Assembly (NCBI GenBank): GCA_023374025.1
Contig: SIJG01000024.1
Span: forward strand, 567,602-631,601
DNA length: 64,000 nt
Reading direction: 5' to 3'
Source of the DNA: Heterodera schachtii
Lineage: Eukaryota > Nematoda > Chromadorea > Rhabditida > Heteroderidae
The translations under genes were made by a program, and so were the position numbers. This document shows positions 33,914-45,834 of this stretch, one piece after another; the stretch's first letter is position 1; the number at the start of each line of letters is the position of its first letter. Below the pieces are notes generated by a model. The model was given only the letters and a program-made list of their open reading frames with translations. It ran no database searches and was not told where the DNA came from.

Positions 33914-34663
33914 CGTCTCAATTCTGGCACGGCACGGCCCACAGCAACAGGTGGGACCAGCAGCAACATCGCCGTAACCCTCCGAATTGGCATTGTCCGG
34001 GGCCGACTTCTCCGTGAGCTCAACGTACGCACGGAAAATGATGGAGTAGAACCAGGCGAACAACACGGTGACAGGGGGCAACGCCACAACCATGAAGATG
34101 ACCAGAATACGGACTAAAAAAGAAAATGCTATGAGAAAAAGCGGACAAAACAACTTTATTTTGTACTTTGAGAAAGCGACATTTCTTTGTCTTTTTTAGT
34201 GAATTCCTGAGAAAAGACAAGGAAAGAAGGTTCGTTCAACAGAATGATCAAGTAAGTAATGCAGCCCGACAGCGATTTGATCAGAACGACAGGCTTAAGA
34301 TGGAAGAAGAAGGCTTATTTGGGCTTATTTGTTAAACGCACGTTCAACACGAGAAAAGGCAGGAACAGTGAAGCGTTGTCTCCAGCAAAAATGATCGCAA
34401 AACAGGAGAAAGCGAGAATCAAGCAGAACTGAATTTAAACGGAATGGAAACATTTTAAACTGCTTCAAGAATCTCAATTACCACGCCGGCCAAAATGCGT
34501 TGGGTAAGATTTTCCTGCAGACCATTGTCGGTAAAAAGGATAATTGCACTGAGGATGTCGAGCACACAGCAGATCCCCGCGACCACCTTTAAGCAAAAAC
34601 AATTAGCAGAGAAATGAATTAAAATGCTTTATGGCATTTCACCTTAGGTCCACAGCAGCCCAT
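33233..34663 (-). CDS. eight-helix membrane protein A (duplicated four-helix units)
   Basis: Nine exons give 340 residues: 34663-34643 (MGCCGPK), 34586-34482, 34428-34342, 34293-34167, 34113-33914, 33867-33742, 33683-33591, 33545-33458 and 33408-33233. Nearly every exon from 2 to 9 encodes one hydrophobic helix. Exons 2-5 and 6-9 mirror each other. The helix-3 starts PVVLIK and PVVLVL match, SLFLPFL matches SLFLPYL, and both units end WFYSIIFRAY. Each unit is preceded by a Cys motif (GCCGP, CCCGPC). The Cys motif before four helices recalls LAPTM/DUF7027-type proteins, but the family is not certain. Function unknown; membrane location inferred. A paralogue lies directly upstream. Confidence 0.8.
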
Positions 34664-35535
34664 TCTTTGGTCGCACAGAACAATGGGAATATTTTGTCAA
34701 AGATCCGACAAAAACTTTGGGTGGATTTGAATTATAAAAGAAGAAAAATTTATTAACGGAGCGTCAAAACAAAGACAAAATGAAAAATTATTAAAAGCAC
34801 AAATGATGGAAGTCAAATAAAATTCCGACTTAAATAGAGAAAAATTTGCAATTAATAATTGCTCTCTGTCCTTTTATTTTCACTTAATGTTGGGGGCAGA
34901 GAAAGAAAATTTGAAAAAAGTGTTAAGTTTTTGATTTTTAAATTTAATTAATGTAAATTTAAATTTGGTAATAAAATAATGAATTTGTTTTTTTTTAATT
35001 CATTCGATCATCGTTCGCCAATGCCCCTTCTCTGATCGACGATATCCTCCTCAGCTTCTCCACTTTTGATTAATCCCAAATTTGTCGTACAAATACCACA
35101 AATAATTAATATGGCTTAGTTTTTTATAATATTTTCTTTCTTTAAAGAGATAGGACGACTGACAAAAGACCCATGGAATTAATACACTTAAATTTGAGGT
35201 CTAAAATAACTCTGTTCTGAATCTTTCCGCCTTTAATGACATCATTCGACATGATTCATAGTGATTTACTAAAAAATACGTACTGAAAATTAAATGCAGT
35301 GAATATGGCCATTTGGGCTTTATTTTTCTGTTATTGGCTAAAAGTGCAAGCTACAATAAATTTATCATTACAGTATACGTCAACAAATACAATATATAAT
35401 ATATATAAATATACATCATCACAGGCAATATAATACAATAATTATTCCTGAATATCATAAAAACAAGCATCATCTTTACCATCATATCATATCATTAGCC
35501 TGCTGATTATGGGCGGCACTTTCTGTCATTTGCCT
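34664..35535. other. spacer between paralogues A and B
   Basis: AT-rich. The part near 35340-35500 resembles the 3' flank of gene A (shared TACGTCAACAAATACAATAT-like text, compare 33023-33050), so the tandem duplication included downstream sequence. No other gene was seen. Confidence 0.5.
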
Positions 35536-37001
35536 TCATGGACCGACACGGCTTTCTTCGGCTCGGCTTATTGAACTGTTGGCGATGAATGAAGCGGACT
35601 TCTGCTGCTGCTTGGTCTTCTTGTACGCACGGAAGATGATGGAGTAGAACCATGTGTGGAACAATGTGATGGAGAACAGAAACAAAAGCGGAAGAAGAAT
35701 TACAAGCAGCTCGTCATCACGAGGACCCCCTTCTGAAAATATGATTTATAAACAGTTAACAGTCATTGTGATGATATACGAAGATCAACCGTCAGAAGGG
35801 ATGTGGCTGTATTTATCAGGAGGAGGGACGTAATTGAATTCCTTAATCAAGGCGAAGAAAAGAAGGATACAATAGGACACAGAAGCGATCTTTGCGATGG
35901 GCTTAAATCAAACCAAATTAAATGTTTATGTACAAATTTTAAATCCACCATAATAATCAGATACGGAAGGAACAGTGACGGATTGCGCTTTCTTTGGGCA
36001 AAAAGGACGACCAAATAGGCGATGGAGGAGACCAGGCACATCTTAAAATATGGAGGAAGAGATTTTCAACCAAATTTGATCGTTTCTTGCTCAATTACCA
36101 GTCCGAACGACAATTCAACGAAGCAGTGCTCAGAGCATAAGACATAGCGTAAAAACACCATACCAGCTCCGGAGAGTTGGAAGAAAAAGCCGACCAACGC
36201 GACCACAGGGATTGCCTTAATCAAGGAAAAGCCCAATAAAATTTGATGAAAACATATTAAACACCGTCTCAATTTTGGCACGGCACGGCCCACAGCAACA
36301 GGTGGGACCAGCAGCAACATCTTCGTAACCCTCCGAATTGACATTGTCCGGAGCCGACTTCTCCTTGATTAAAACGTAAGCACGGAAAATGATGGAGTAG
36401 AACCAGGCATGCAACGAAATGATGATCCCGATCACAAGCATGAAGATAAATATAAAAGGCACTATAGAAAAAAAATGTAATGAAGATGATCAGATAAAAT
36501 TGCTACCGCCATCAGTAAGGGACGACCATTTGAGAGACGAGGGTCCGTTCTTTTGCATGTTTATTAAGATGATCGAGAACAGAAACATAAGATACAGCAA
36601 AACACCAACGATCAGACCAAGAGGCTAAAATAAAATTAATGCTTTTCGATTTGTTTTTCGCTTTGGTAAACCCACTTTTAAGGCGAAAAAAGGCAGGAAC
36701 AGTGAAGCCTTGCGGTAAATGTGTCCAAAAACGACCATCAAATAGCAAAAAGCGAAGACCAAAAAAAGCTTAATTAATAACAATGGGTCACTTAGATTTA
36801 TGTAAATTGATCAATGATCACTTTTACCAAGACGAGGATTAACAGCGGACTAAAGAGAAAAAAGAAAATTGCGAAGAGAATGTCGAGCACAAAGCCGATC
36901 ACCGCGACGATTGGAGCTGTCTAAAGCGTACAAAAAAACCATTTTGCGCAGTATAATTAAAATGCTTTATGGCAATTCACTTTCGGTCCACAGCAGCCCA
37001 T
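35536..37001 (-). CDS. eight-helix membrane protein B, tandem paralogue
   Basis: Nine exons, 346 residues: 37001-36981 (MGCCGPK), 36920-36828, 36768-36676, 36624-36507, 36461-36265, 36215-36099, 36041-35949, 35901-35790 and 35732-35536. The exon order and phases are the same as in gene A. Exon 5 (WFYSIIFRAY, KSAPDN, CCCGPCRAKIET) and the last 140 bp of exon 9 (ending SRAEESRVGP) are almost identical to A, while exons 2-4 and 8 have diverged strongly. This patchy similarity suggests gene conversion. Intron 5 is 49 bp. Function unknown; probably the same membrane role as A. Confidence 0.8.
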
Positions 37002-37724
37002 TCTTTGGCCACACAGAACAATGGGAATATTTTGTCAAATTCAACAAAAACTGATGAAAAAAATTGGATTAAATGAAGGAATAAATATACAAAAACAAAA
37101 TCTATTAAAGGAAGGTCAAAAAAACCGTCAAAACAAAGACAAAATGACGACAAATTTCAAAAATAAATTAATTAATGAAAGACACACCAAAATCCTTTTT
37201 CTTAAATAGTTTGAACTTTATACAAAAATATGTATCTATCTAACTCTGCCCTTTCTTTTTCACTTTACATTGTCGGCAGAGAAGCAAATGCCAAGTGAAG
37301 GTTTTTAAGTCCCAGAAATGCTTTTTTGATTTTGATTTATTCAGCTCTACGCACTCAATCTTTTCCAGTTTTGTTAATTCAAATCTCCTAAAACTGTGTT
37401 CATTTACCAAACAATACATATATTGTAAATAGAGTGATGATAAATCAAAATTTCGTGATTTTATACTGTTTCTTTGAGTTAATTTCCTCGGATCACTTAT
37501 TTTCGACACTTTCTCCGCTTCTGTGTGAATGAGGCCGTTTTCCGGTTGTTGTCTGTCTCTTCTGTGTGCCGTCAGTTGTTTATTTACACATTCATTAAAT
37601 ATTCCTCTGCCCATCGTCGTCACCACCAGCCAATACGACCCCCTCCCGCCCCCCTCCATTGTGTGTTAGTCATTCGAGAAAATTTATGGCTCGATGGAAC
37701 TTCTGCCGGTCGAGAATGAATGGG

Positions 37725-38120
37725 GAATCGGTCTACCTCAGTTCGGCCCCGCACGGTTCGGCCCCAGCCAATTTTTTGATTATAACTTTTTTCTTTGTCA
37801 ATCAAATCCAACAATCTTGGTATCATTCGAAAGCTTAATGTATTTAGAAGCTTTTTCTAAGCTATTGCTTGACAATTAGACAAATATCAAAAAAGTTATA
37901 ACATGAAAACTAAAAAAATCAATATTTTCGAAGTTTTTTCATCATAAATTTTTTCCAGGGTTGAAATTTTTTTTGCTTTTTGTAAGGCTAATAGAGTAGG
38001 TAAAGAGCTTTCGAATGACACCAAGATTGTTGGATTTGGTTGACAAAGAAAAAAGTTATAGAACAAAAACTGGGCTGGGGCCGAACCGTGCGGGGCCGAA
38101 CTGAGCCGGTCCGTGGGGAA
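37725..38120. mobile_element. foldback MITE (about 0.4 kb)
   Basis: Two arms about 110 bp long are inverted copies, sharing CTCAGTTCGGCCCCGCACGG, TTCGGCCCCAGCC and AATCTTGGT(A/G)TCATTCGAAAG. The centre is AT-rich. No coding signal is present. Confidence 0.7.
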
Positions 38121-38262
38121 TGGGACGAGGAAAGGGAGTGAAGGAAATGAATACATAGCGGTCGGATGAGTGGGGCTTATCAGCAGCCACTGCCACAGCG
38201 AGAAAGGCATTTGGCCAGATTCTCACACAATGGAAAATTTTTCGAAAAATTCATTTGGTATG

Positions 38263-38530
38263 TAACATTAGAATAAGAAAAGGCCATTTTTCGGAGTTTT
38301 ACCACTTCCTGTGAACCGATTGAGCCGAAATTTTAACTGAAAACGTTCGGATTCAGCAAGTGAGAAGCCGATGCGATTACAAAAAAAAATACTATTTTTT
38401 TTAAACTGAAGTGTAAACATTAGATTTCCAGAATTTCTACGTATAATAGTTAAAATTTCAGCTAACAAATAAATGGGTTCACATAAGTGGTAAAACTCAC
38501 GAAAAATGGGCCGTTCTTATTCTAATGTTA
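38263..38530. mobile_element. mariner-type MITE (268 bp)
   Basis: Inverted ends TAACATTAGAATAAGAA and TTCTTATTCTAATGTTA continue into matched GTTTTACCACTT blocks. The outer TA dinucleotides fit a Tc1/mariner target. Confidence 0.75.
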
Positions 38531-38824
38531 TATACATATTTTATCTGAAGAATAATTTTTTTTTTTAATTGACCCCAATAAAAAATTCCAAAATCCAATT
38601 CTTATTTATTATTTCATCGTTCATCGATTAATGTGTGTGTTTGTTGTGTAAATGGGGCATTCCCACCACATTCCAAACACAAATTCAAACAGTCCATCAA
38701 TCAATCAAAATCTTCCCATTATTACAATTCCTTATTAAAAATTTCGGACTATGTATTGACTTTCTCATTGTCGGTGACAAAATTCCCCCAAAATTTATCA
38801 TTTAAAATGTGTGTTAATTAATGA

Positions 38825-38947
38825 GGTAAAACCCCAATTCGTTTTCGCGGATTCGTTTTTTGTCTTTATATTTATGTAGGAGTGCCGACAGCGAAAAGTC
38901 AGTGTAAAAAACGAATACGCGAAAAACGAATTGGGGTTCGTTCGTTC
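38825..38947. mobile_element. 123-bp MITE with 9-bp duplication
   Basis: AACCCCAATTCGTTTT and an inverted CGAATTGGGGTT are flanked by AATTAATGA at 38816-38824 and 38948-38956. The rest of 37002-39626 is AT-rich spacer with a (GA)n run near 39412-39430. Confidence 0.7.
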
Positions 38948-39626
38948 AATTAATGATTTGAAAACGCAAATCGTTCACAGCGAAGCAAAAAAATTTATGT
39001 AGGTAATTCAATTTTTGTTAAAATTCCAATTACACTAATTTCTTTCCGTTTTCCATCCATTTTTAAAGTGTTTCCACCGGCCTTTTAACCGTTGCGAAAA
39101 TGATTAACGAGCAAAACAAAAATTGTCACTATTTTAATCAATTGTGTGCCTGTTCATTTTCGTTAATTGCCTAATTTAAATGCATGCCCATTCTTATCAG
39201 AATATTCGCTTGGTGAATTCAATTACCATTTTTTTCAATTAAATTTGAAATTGGATCTCTCTCTCTCTTTGGCTTCATTTTTTTTATTACCCTCATTTTT
39301 TGTTATGTTTATGTTTGGGCAGAAGTTTTAATTTAAAAGCGCGTCGATCGATATGGCAAAAAAAGAAGGAAAGAAAGGGTGAAAGGCTTTTCGCTTTTCC
39401 CAAAAGGCGGAAGAGAGAGAGAGAGAGAGATGGTGTAGAGCAAGCAACAATATTTTGTGGCGAATGAATATGGTTTAAATTAAAATGAGCTCCGCCGGTC
39501 GGTTGTTGTTGCATTTTGCATTGATTTGTTTCCTTATTTTTAATCGATTCCTTAATTAGGTATTTAATAACCCATATTAATTTATTAGCATATTGGCTAA
39601 TTAAATTTGAATTTGCTCCGCTCAAA

Positions 39627-42600
39627 ATGCTCTTTTCTCTGCACGGGTTGGCCACCGCCTCGACGGATCTGTTGATGAACATGTTCAACATTTACCTGTA
39701 TTTAATTGGCACTGTGTTCGTCTGTGGCGTGGCATTGATTCTGTGCGACAGGGACTGGCAAATGGTGGAGGAGCTGTACTTGAACATGGTCAAATGGGTG
39801 CAGGACCAACTCATCAAGGCAGGCACACCATTTGTTGTAAAAAAAGTGAATTTGAACAGTTTCTCTCTATTTTTTTAAATTTTGGTTTATTGAATTGAAG
39901 AATTTATTTTTAACTAAATTTTGCAGTGATTTTGGCATCAAAAGTGGCATAATTTAGTCTGTGATTTTTGTAATTTATCGCTGCTAAATACAAGATATTG
40001 TTAATTTAAATTGAGTTGTCTTTTCAATTTGTTACATTTTTAGGTGGCAGGATTTTTTCAAAAAAACAAACAGCAAAAGGGGGGGGGGCTTTGCTTTGGT
40101 CCGACCCGAAACAGCAATTTTTTTCTTTTTCAGTTGCACGAAATGCACCTCACCGGCCACTCATTTCGGCGGAGTAATAACAGCAGCAATTACTCAGCTG
40201 ATGCCGACCCATTCTGTGCTCTCGGGGACTGCCAACAGCAGCAGCGGACATGGCCGGTGAGAAATGGGCGCATTGTTGCCACTTTTTGGCAATTTATTTG
40301 CCAATCCAAATTCATAGCCATTTTTTTGTCTTTTTGTTACTCATTCGGTCCATTGTTTTTTTTTTGTTATTTAATTACAACTAAATCAAATTCAGTTATT
40401 TTATACAATTTAAAAAAAAAGAATTATCACGGGAAATGTAAAAAAATGTTGCACTATTCCTAACCCCCGAATAATTTAGTCATTATTTTGTAGGAAAATG
40501 CCCGTCAGTCTCCGCCGGGACGGCCCGCCTTCGACACGGACAACGTTTTCAACGAGGGCAGCAGCACCGAATCGTCGCACAGTGACGCCGAAGATGAACA
40601 CAGCTTTGAACTGCTCCAATTGCCGCCGCATTCGTCGCCCGCCAATTTCGCGCCCTTTGAGCTGAGCAGCGAACTTTGTGCGCAGGCGATTCAGTCCATT
40701 GCGAATGTATTATTGGATTTATCAAAGAATTTGGAATTCTAGCAATTTTCACATTCATTTTTTACTCAGTAAAAAAAACCAAAAAATTTCCATCGATGAA
40801 AAAAAAACCCTAAATTTTGACTAACAAATTCCATGCTTTCGATTATAATAAGTAATTTGGGTCTGTTGCCGATTTCCTTTTTATTCCTTTTTAAGGACGG
40901 AGTTGGCGCTGGATTTCGGCTATCTCCTGACTATTGTCGGTACGAGCTCAAAGTGCTGTGGCGGCTGCACATTTCCGGACATTACAGTTTTCGGCGACTG
41001 ATTCGACGCTTTTTTCGGGTCCGAAATTTTTTGTCGAATTCTTAAAATATTGCTTACTAATATAATATGTCAAAAGTTTTCAAGATCTTATTGGGGTTTT
41101 TTTAAAATCGGGAAAAAATGGCGTGGCAAAGAAATGGTCCCTTTTTGAATTTCTGCATTTTTTTTCCTCGATGAAAATGCCTTTCTCTTTCAGATGCCGG
41201 ACCGTAGTGTTCATCAACAGCAGCAGCACAATGTTGACAACAGCAGTGATCAACACCAACCTCGTCATGACCATGCCCATGTCGGTCAGCCGCATTATTG
41301 CCGAGACGGTCGTCCCCTCCTCCGTCACGCCAATCCCTCCGCCGACGCCGCTTCGACGGAGCGTCGTCTGCTCCGTCTGCTGCTTCTCTCTTCGTTGGCG
41401 TTTCGCTTCTGCGCTCTGTTCCCCCTCCGTCTTGCCTTTCTGCTCGCTTCCTTCGTCCATTTGTTTGTCTGTTGCGCGTGTGACATTTGCCGACCGTTGC
41501 CACCCCTCGTCAAGACCAGGTGGGCCGTAAATGTTCGTGCCGGACGGACATTTTAAAATTTGTGCCAATTGAGCCCTCTTCATTTACCACCCTATCTCGT
41601 TTTTAAAATCACTCACTCTAAAATGGCACATTTCGTCATTTTTGGACAAAACTATTAATAAATTGCATAAAAAAATACAAAACTTTGCGCGGTGGTTGCT
41701 TATCGGCACCGCCGGATTCACTCCGTCCGTTCTCCAAAAGTATAATAAAAGCAAAATTGGCAAAACTTTTGGTTGCCCCCCCCACCTTTTTTTAATGTAT
41801 GGACATGCCCGACATTCTAGCAAAAAAGGCATTTATGAATGAATAATGAATTCGTCAGATGCGCTGTCATTTACTGCCGTCTCTATTCCACCGGCTGTGG
41901 GTTCATCACGCGTTACCAGGGCACTGAACACCGTCCGAAGAGGGCAGGTCGGCCGAACATTTGGATGCCATTGGCATTCCCCTCTAAATTTGCCATTTAG
42001 GCGTTATCTGTTCAAATCATTTGTCCCCCAACGATGTCCAAGTGATCTTTGGCGATATTCCGGCCAAGCAGGACTATCTGTACATGGTGACCGGTCAGAA
42101 GCATCGGGGCTTCATTTGGGTGCTGGAAAATCTGGTGGACAAAGTGGTCAGTTTTTGACAAAAGCTCGTAAGTTTCTTGTGAGCTAATGGACTATTTACA
42201 CGGGGGCAGTTTGTTCCCCCACGCCGGTTTTCCCGTACCGTTTCACCCCAAAAAGATTTTTTTGAAAACCAGAAATTATTCAAAAAAACCCGAAAATTTT
42301 CATATGAATTTCATGAAAAAATAGAACTATTTTTCAGCTATAAATTCATCATAAAATTTTGAAAAAATCGCCTGAGAAATATTACAATTTTTACTTGAAA
42401 TTTTTCTTAATAAAAAATTTTCAAAGATTTTTCTTGAAAAATTTCGAACAATAAGTCTATAAATTAAAAGAAAATAATTTCAGGGGGGCGGGGGGTTGGA
42501 ATTTATAAATTAGTGTACACAATTGTACATTGTGAGATTCGTTCATTCATTCATCGCTCTCCACAACTTTAAGTGCCCGGCCATTTGGCTTGAACGTGCC

Positions 42601-44424
42601 GACACGGAATCACGTCGTCAGTTCAGCATCCAAGTGCTGGAAGCGGCCAAAGTTTGTGTGTAAACATGTCATTGAAACGATGTTTTATTTGCGCTTTTTT
42701 CAAAAGAATTCCGGACCAGTGATCCTTTTCCCCGAGGGCTATTGCACCAACAATTCCATGGTGCTGATGTTCCGGCGTGCGGTGTTCCAGGACGATGTTA
42801 CGGTGTACCCGGTCGCCATACGGTAGGTTTATGACCGGATTCTCTATTTTTGAAAGTTTGTAATATAATTTGCGTTCATTTTAAGGCAAGAGGCCCGATT
42901 CGGAGATGCGTACTGGAGTGAGGACAACTTCATGCACTACCTGTTCAGGGTGATGACCTCGTGGGCAATTGTGTACAATGTGCACTATTTGGGTGTGTTT
43001 TGGGGTGTCGCAAATGAAAATTTTCTAAACTTATTTATTTGGCTCTATTGAAGTTTACACGACCATAAAATAATTTGACAACTTTTTATGCACCATAACT
43101 TTTTCTAGAAACATCAAATTAAACATTCTTGGTATCATTCCATATCCTAACAATAAGAGTCCTCTATTAGTCTGCAAATTTCAAAACATTTTACTATGAA
43201 TAAAGTTCAAAAATATCTAGAAAACCAGTCTTGTCTTAACTTTTTTTGAAACAAAACGAATTTTTTTAAAATTTCTCAAACTAACAGAGGATTCTTGGGG
43301 CTATCAAATATGTAAAGAATGTTTAATTTGATGCTTCTAAAAAGTGCGAACTGCAATAGATTTTATTATTCAATTTAAGCATCTAATTTATTTATTTTTT
43401 TGTTTAAAGCTCCTCAACATCGACGACCGAATGAAAATGCCACGGAATTTGCGGCACGGGTTCAGCGACTGATCGCCACTCGGGTTGGCGTCCGTCCGAT
43501 TGCCTACGACGGGGGCGGAATTTGGTGGGTGTTCATTTATCTGACACCGAATTGTCATGCATAATTTGCATTTTGTCACTTTCAGGTACAAACCGACCGA
43601 CCGACAAAAGGCACACTTCGAATGGCAAAAGCGCTGCGCGAGCAAATTGGAGGAACTGTTGAGCACGGAAGTGGTGTCAACAACGGGCACCGAAGAGGAG
43701 GAGGGCGAGGGGAAGGAGGTGAATTTGCGGATTGGGTGGGAATGGAAGACATTTCAAAATTGCTTTTTATTTCATTGGTCGTCAAATTCAATGCCATTTA
43801 AAAGACGAGGGCAGGTTGTACCGTTCCAAGGGCGTAGCCAGTGAATTTTTTGCCGATTTTTTAAACAGATTTTCCCTAAAAATGGCGATTTTTTGATCGA
43901 ATTTTATTGCTTTTAAGGGAATATTGAGTCCGGCGGTGCCTATAGGCGTCGCCGGGGGAACTTTTGAGTTTTTTTTTTGATGAAATTTCTTACGATTAAC
44001 AAAATGGTATACCATTTTTTTTTATTTTCCCATTTTTCATTAAAAATTTTCATTTTTCGGTTTCGGACAGGTCCCCCCTCCCTCGCTACGCCTTGAACCT
44101 TTCATTTAATTGGATCTTTCAACACCGAATGGATTAATTAATTTTTAATTCCGGTCTTTCCATTTACAGCAGCTGATTGTGCGGTCAATTTCCTCGGATG
44201 GGGCCGAAGAGGAGGGAACTTTTGTCGCTGAACCGTCCAAACATGATGAAGAACAGCTGCAGCAACATGAGCAACAAAAAAGTGCCACTGCTGTTGCTGC
44301 TGTGACTCAAAAGCGGAGGGAGGAGCGCCGTCGTCGGATGAGTCAAAGCGTCGAGTCCGTTGTGGACGACGTGGTCGGCGCAGCAGTTGGCGAAGACAGC
44401 GACGAGATGGACTTGATCGGCTGA
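39627..44424 (+). CDS. GPAT3/4: glycerol-3-phosphate acyltransferase, GPAT3/4 type
   Basis: ER membrane enzyme making lysophosphatidate from glycerol-3-phosphate and acyl-CoA, the first step of glycerolipid synthesis (C. elegans ACL-4/5 type). Thirteen exons: 39627-39845 (or to 39818 with a GC donor), 40134-40256, 40494-40706, 40896-41018, 41194-41519, 41859-41947, 42001-42146, 42574-42651, 42707-42822, 42886-42992, 43410-43524, 43586-43718 and 44170-44424. Visible marks are N-terminal helices and a second hydrophobic region (LAFRFCALFPLRLAF). Acyltransferase motif I is NHLSPND; then WLERAD, FPEGYCTNN and VYPVAI, FGDAYW and MTSWAIVYNVHYL appear in GPAT order. Length is about 671-680 residues, longer than vertebrate GPAT3/4 because of a Ser/Gln-rich N-terminal linker and a Glu/Gln/Arg-rich tail. 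The motif FPEGT reads FPEGY. An AATAAA lies at 44797. Confidence 0.9.
43046..43370. repeat. dispersed repeat in GPAT intron 10
   Basis: Text such as TTTACACGACCATAAAATAA and ACCATAACTTTTTC also occurs at 6692-6770 inside the nested foldback element. It represents a dispersed AT-rich repeat family. Confidence 0.6.
43829..44093. mobile_element. MITE-like inverted repeat in GPAT intron 12
   Basis: AAGGGCGTAGCCAGTG on the left is inverted as CTCGCTACGCCTT on the right. The interior GGCGGTGCCTATAGGCGTCG resembles sequences at 41698-41720 and 49616-49640, so it is part of a dispersed family. Confidence 0.45.
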
Positions 44425-45834
44425 CCGACCGAACACACAGATCCGATTGGAATGAGGACCGACAAATGATTATGATTATGATAATGCTTTTGCTGGATCA
44501 TGATTATGTCCTAACACATTTATTCTTGGCAAGGCGCCTCTGATGGACATTCTTTTGTCAGTATAATTTTTTTGATGTAGTAACTGACTTCTCGAGAAGT
44601 GCAAAATGAATGCGTTTCCCAATTTTCTGCTAATTCTTTCGTGATTTTTAATTAAACACTGCCTAATGATTGGCATCGTTCTCGAGAATTGCCAATCGTA
44701 TTCTGTTGACTACCCGCACAAATGCGCACTGTAATGTACTGTATTGTTTTGTATCGTATTCCTCCCTGTCTCATTCCTATTCCAAAACAAGCAAACAATA
44801 AAAATTCTTCCATTTCTTTGTAAATTACTTAATTTTGTTCTCATCGCCCAATTGTGTATCAAAATACTCTCTTTCTCTGCTCATTTTATTATTGTTCATC
44901 TGTTGGAAGTTTAAAAATTGCCGAAATAAAATAAGCATTTTTGATGCTTTTTCTTCCTCCACCCACTGCAATTTGTATTTCCATTAGCAAATGAATGGGT
45001 CGAAAAACATTCCCTCAATAAAGTGATCCGCCCTCACAAAATCAGCTTCCATGTGCATGAAAAACTGGTTCTCCCCGTGTGAAATAAGTGTACCACCACA
45101 AAATTGTCCTCCGCAATCGATGTGCAACTTCAATGACAAAACATTTTAAACTATGCGCAAAAACCATTTTACAATGATTTGGTAATTGGGAAACTTTGCT
45201 ATGATTAACGGAGCGCCATTGGAGGACCGGAAATTGATTTGTAAATTTTGGAAACAGTATTTCTAGTGCCTCTTAAATACATTTTTTAATTTGCCGCCGC
45301 CGGTTTGAAATTGAAATTCCCGGGTTTTAGCAGAGCTTAGGTTTTCGCTCATGCCCTATTTTTGTCCGTCCATATTTGGCACTTTTTGTTAGTTTTTTCC
45401 TTTAAATGTCCGGCTTTCGACTGACTACAGATTTTCGTTCATGCCCTGCATTTGTTCGTCCGTCTTTGGCACTTTTTGTGCCATTTTACTCATTCCAATT
45501 CCTTTTCCATGTCCATTTTTGTAGTACGTATTTTTATGTTCGTTCCTCCCCCTCCCCCCGCCCTCTCTCCTCGCCTTTCCATTCTCACCTCACTTCCCCC
45601 CCCCATCTTATCAATTTTTGTCGGGCGTCGATCTTTAACCCGTTTTTTCCTTAGTCTCTCTCCAATAAAATGTCGCTCAAAATGGACAACAAATGTCAAT
45701 AATTAGTCGAAGAAAACCGTGCCTAAGTTTACAAGCAAATGTCGTCGGCTTAATCCCTTGCCAACAAAAGCATTTTTAAATTTCTATAAACATTTTGCCA
45801 TAAATTAAATTAAAAAACGGAATTAGTCCCCAAA
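44425..45834. other. spacer between GPAT and ABCD3
   Basis: Includes the GPAT 3' end and a spaced direct repeat (about 45348-45393 and 45434-45480, sharing TTTGGCACTTTTTGT). No gene was seen. Confidence 0.45.

Noticed and set aside
36240..36275. Loss of the splice acceptor in paralogue B (GG where gene A has AG)
   Set aside because: The frame in both genes is explained by a 46- or 49-bp intron ending at the shared ATTAAG, so no canonical site is lost.
37240..37659. 139-codon minus-strand open frame
   Set aside because: No family resemblance, hydrophobic pattern or splice sites; it lies in MITE-rich spacer DNA.
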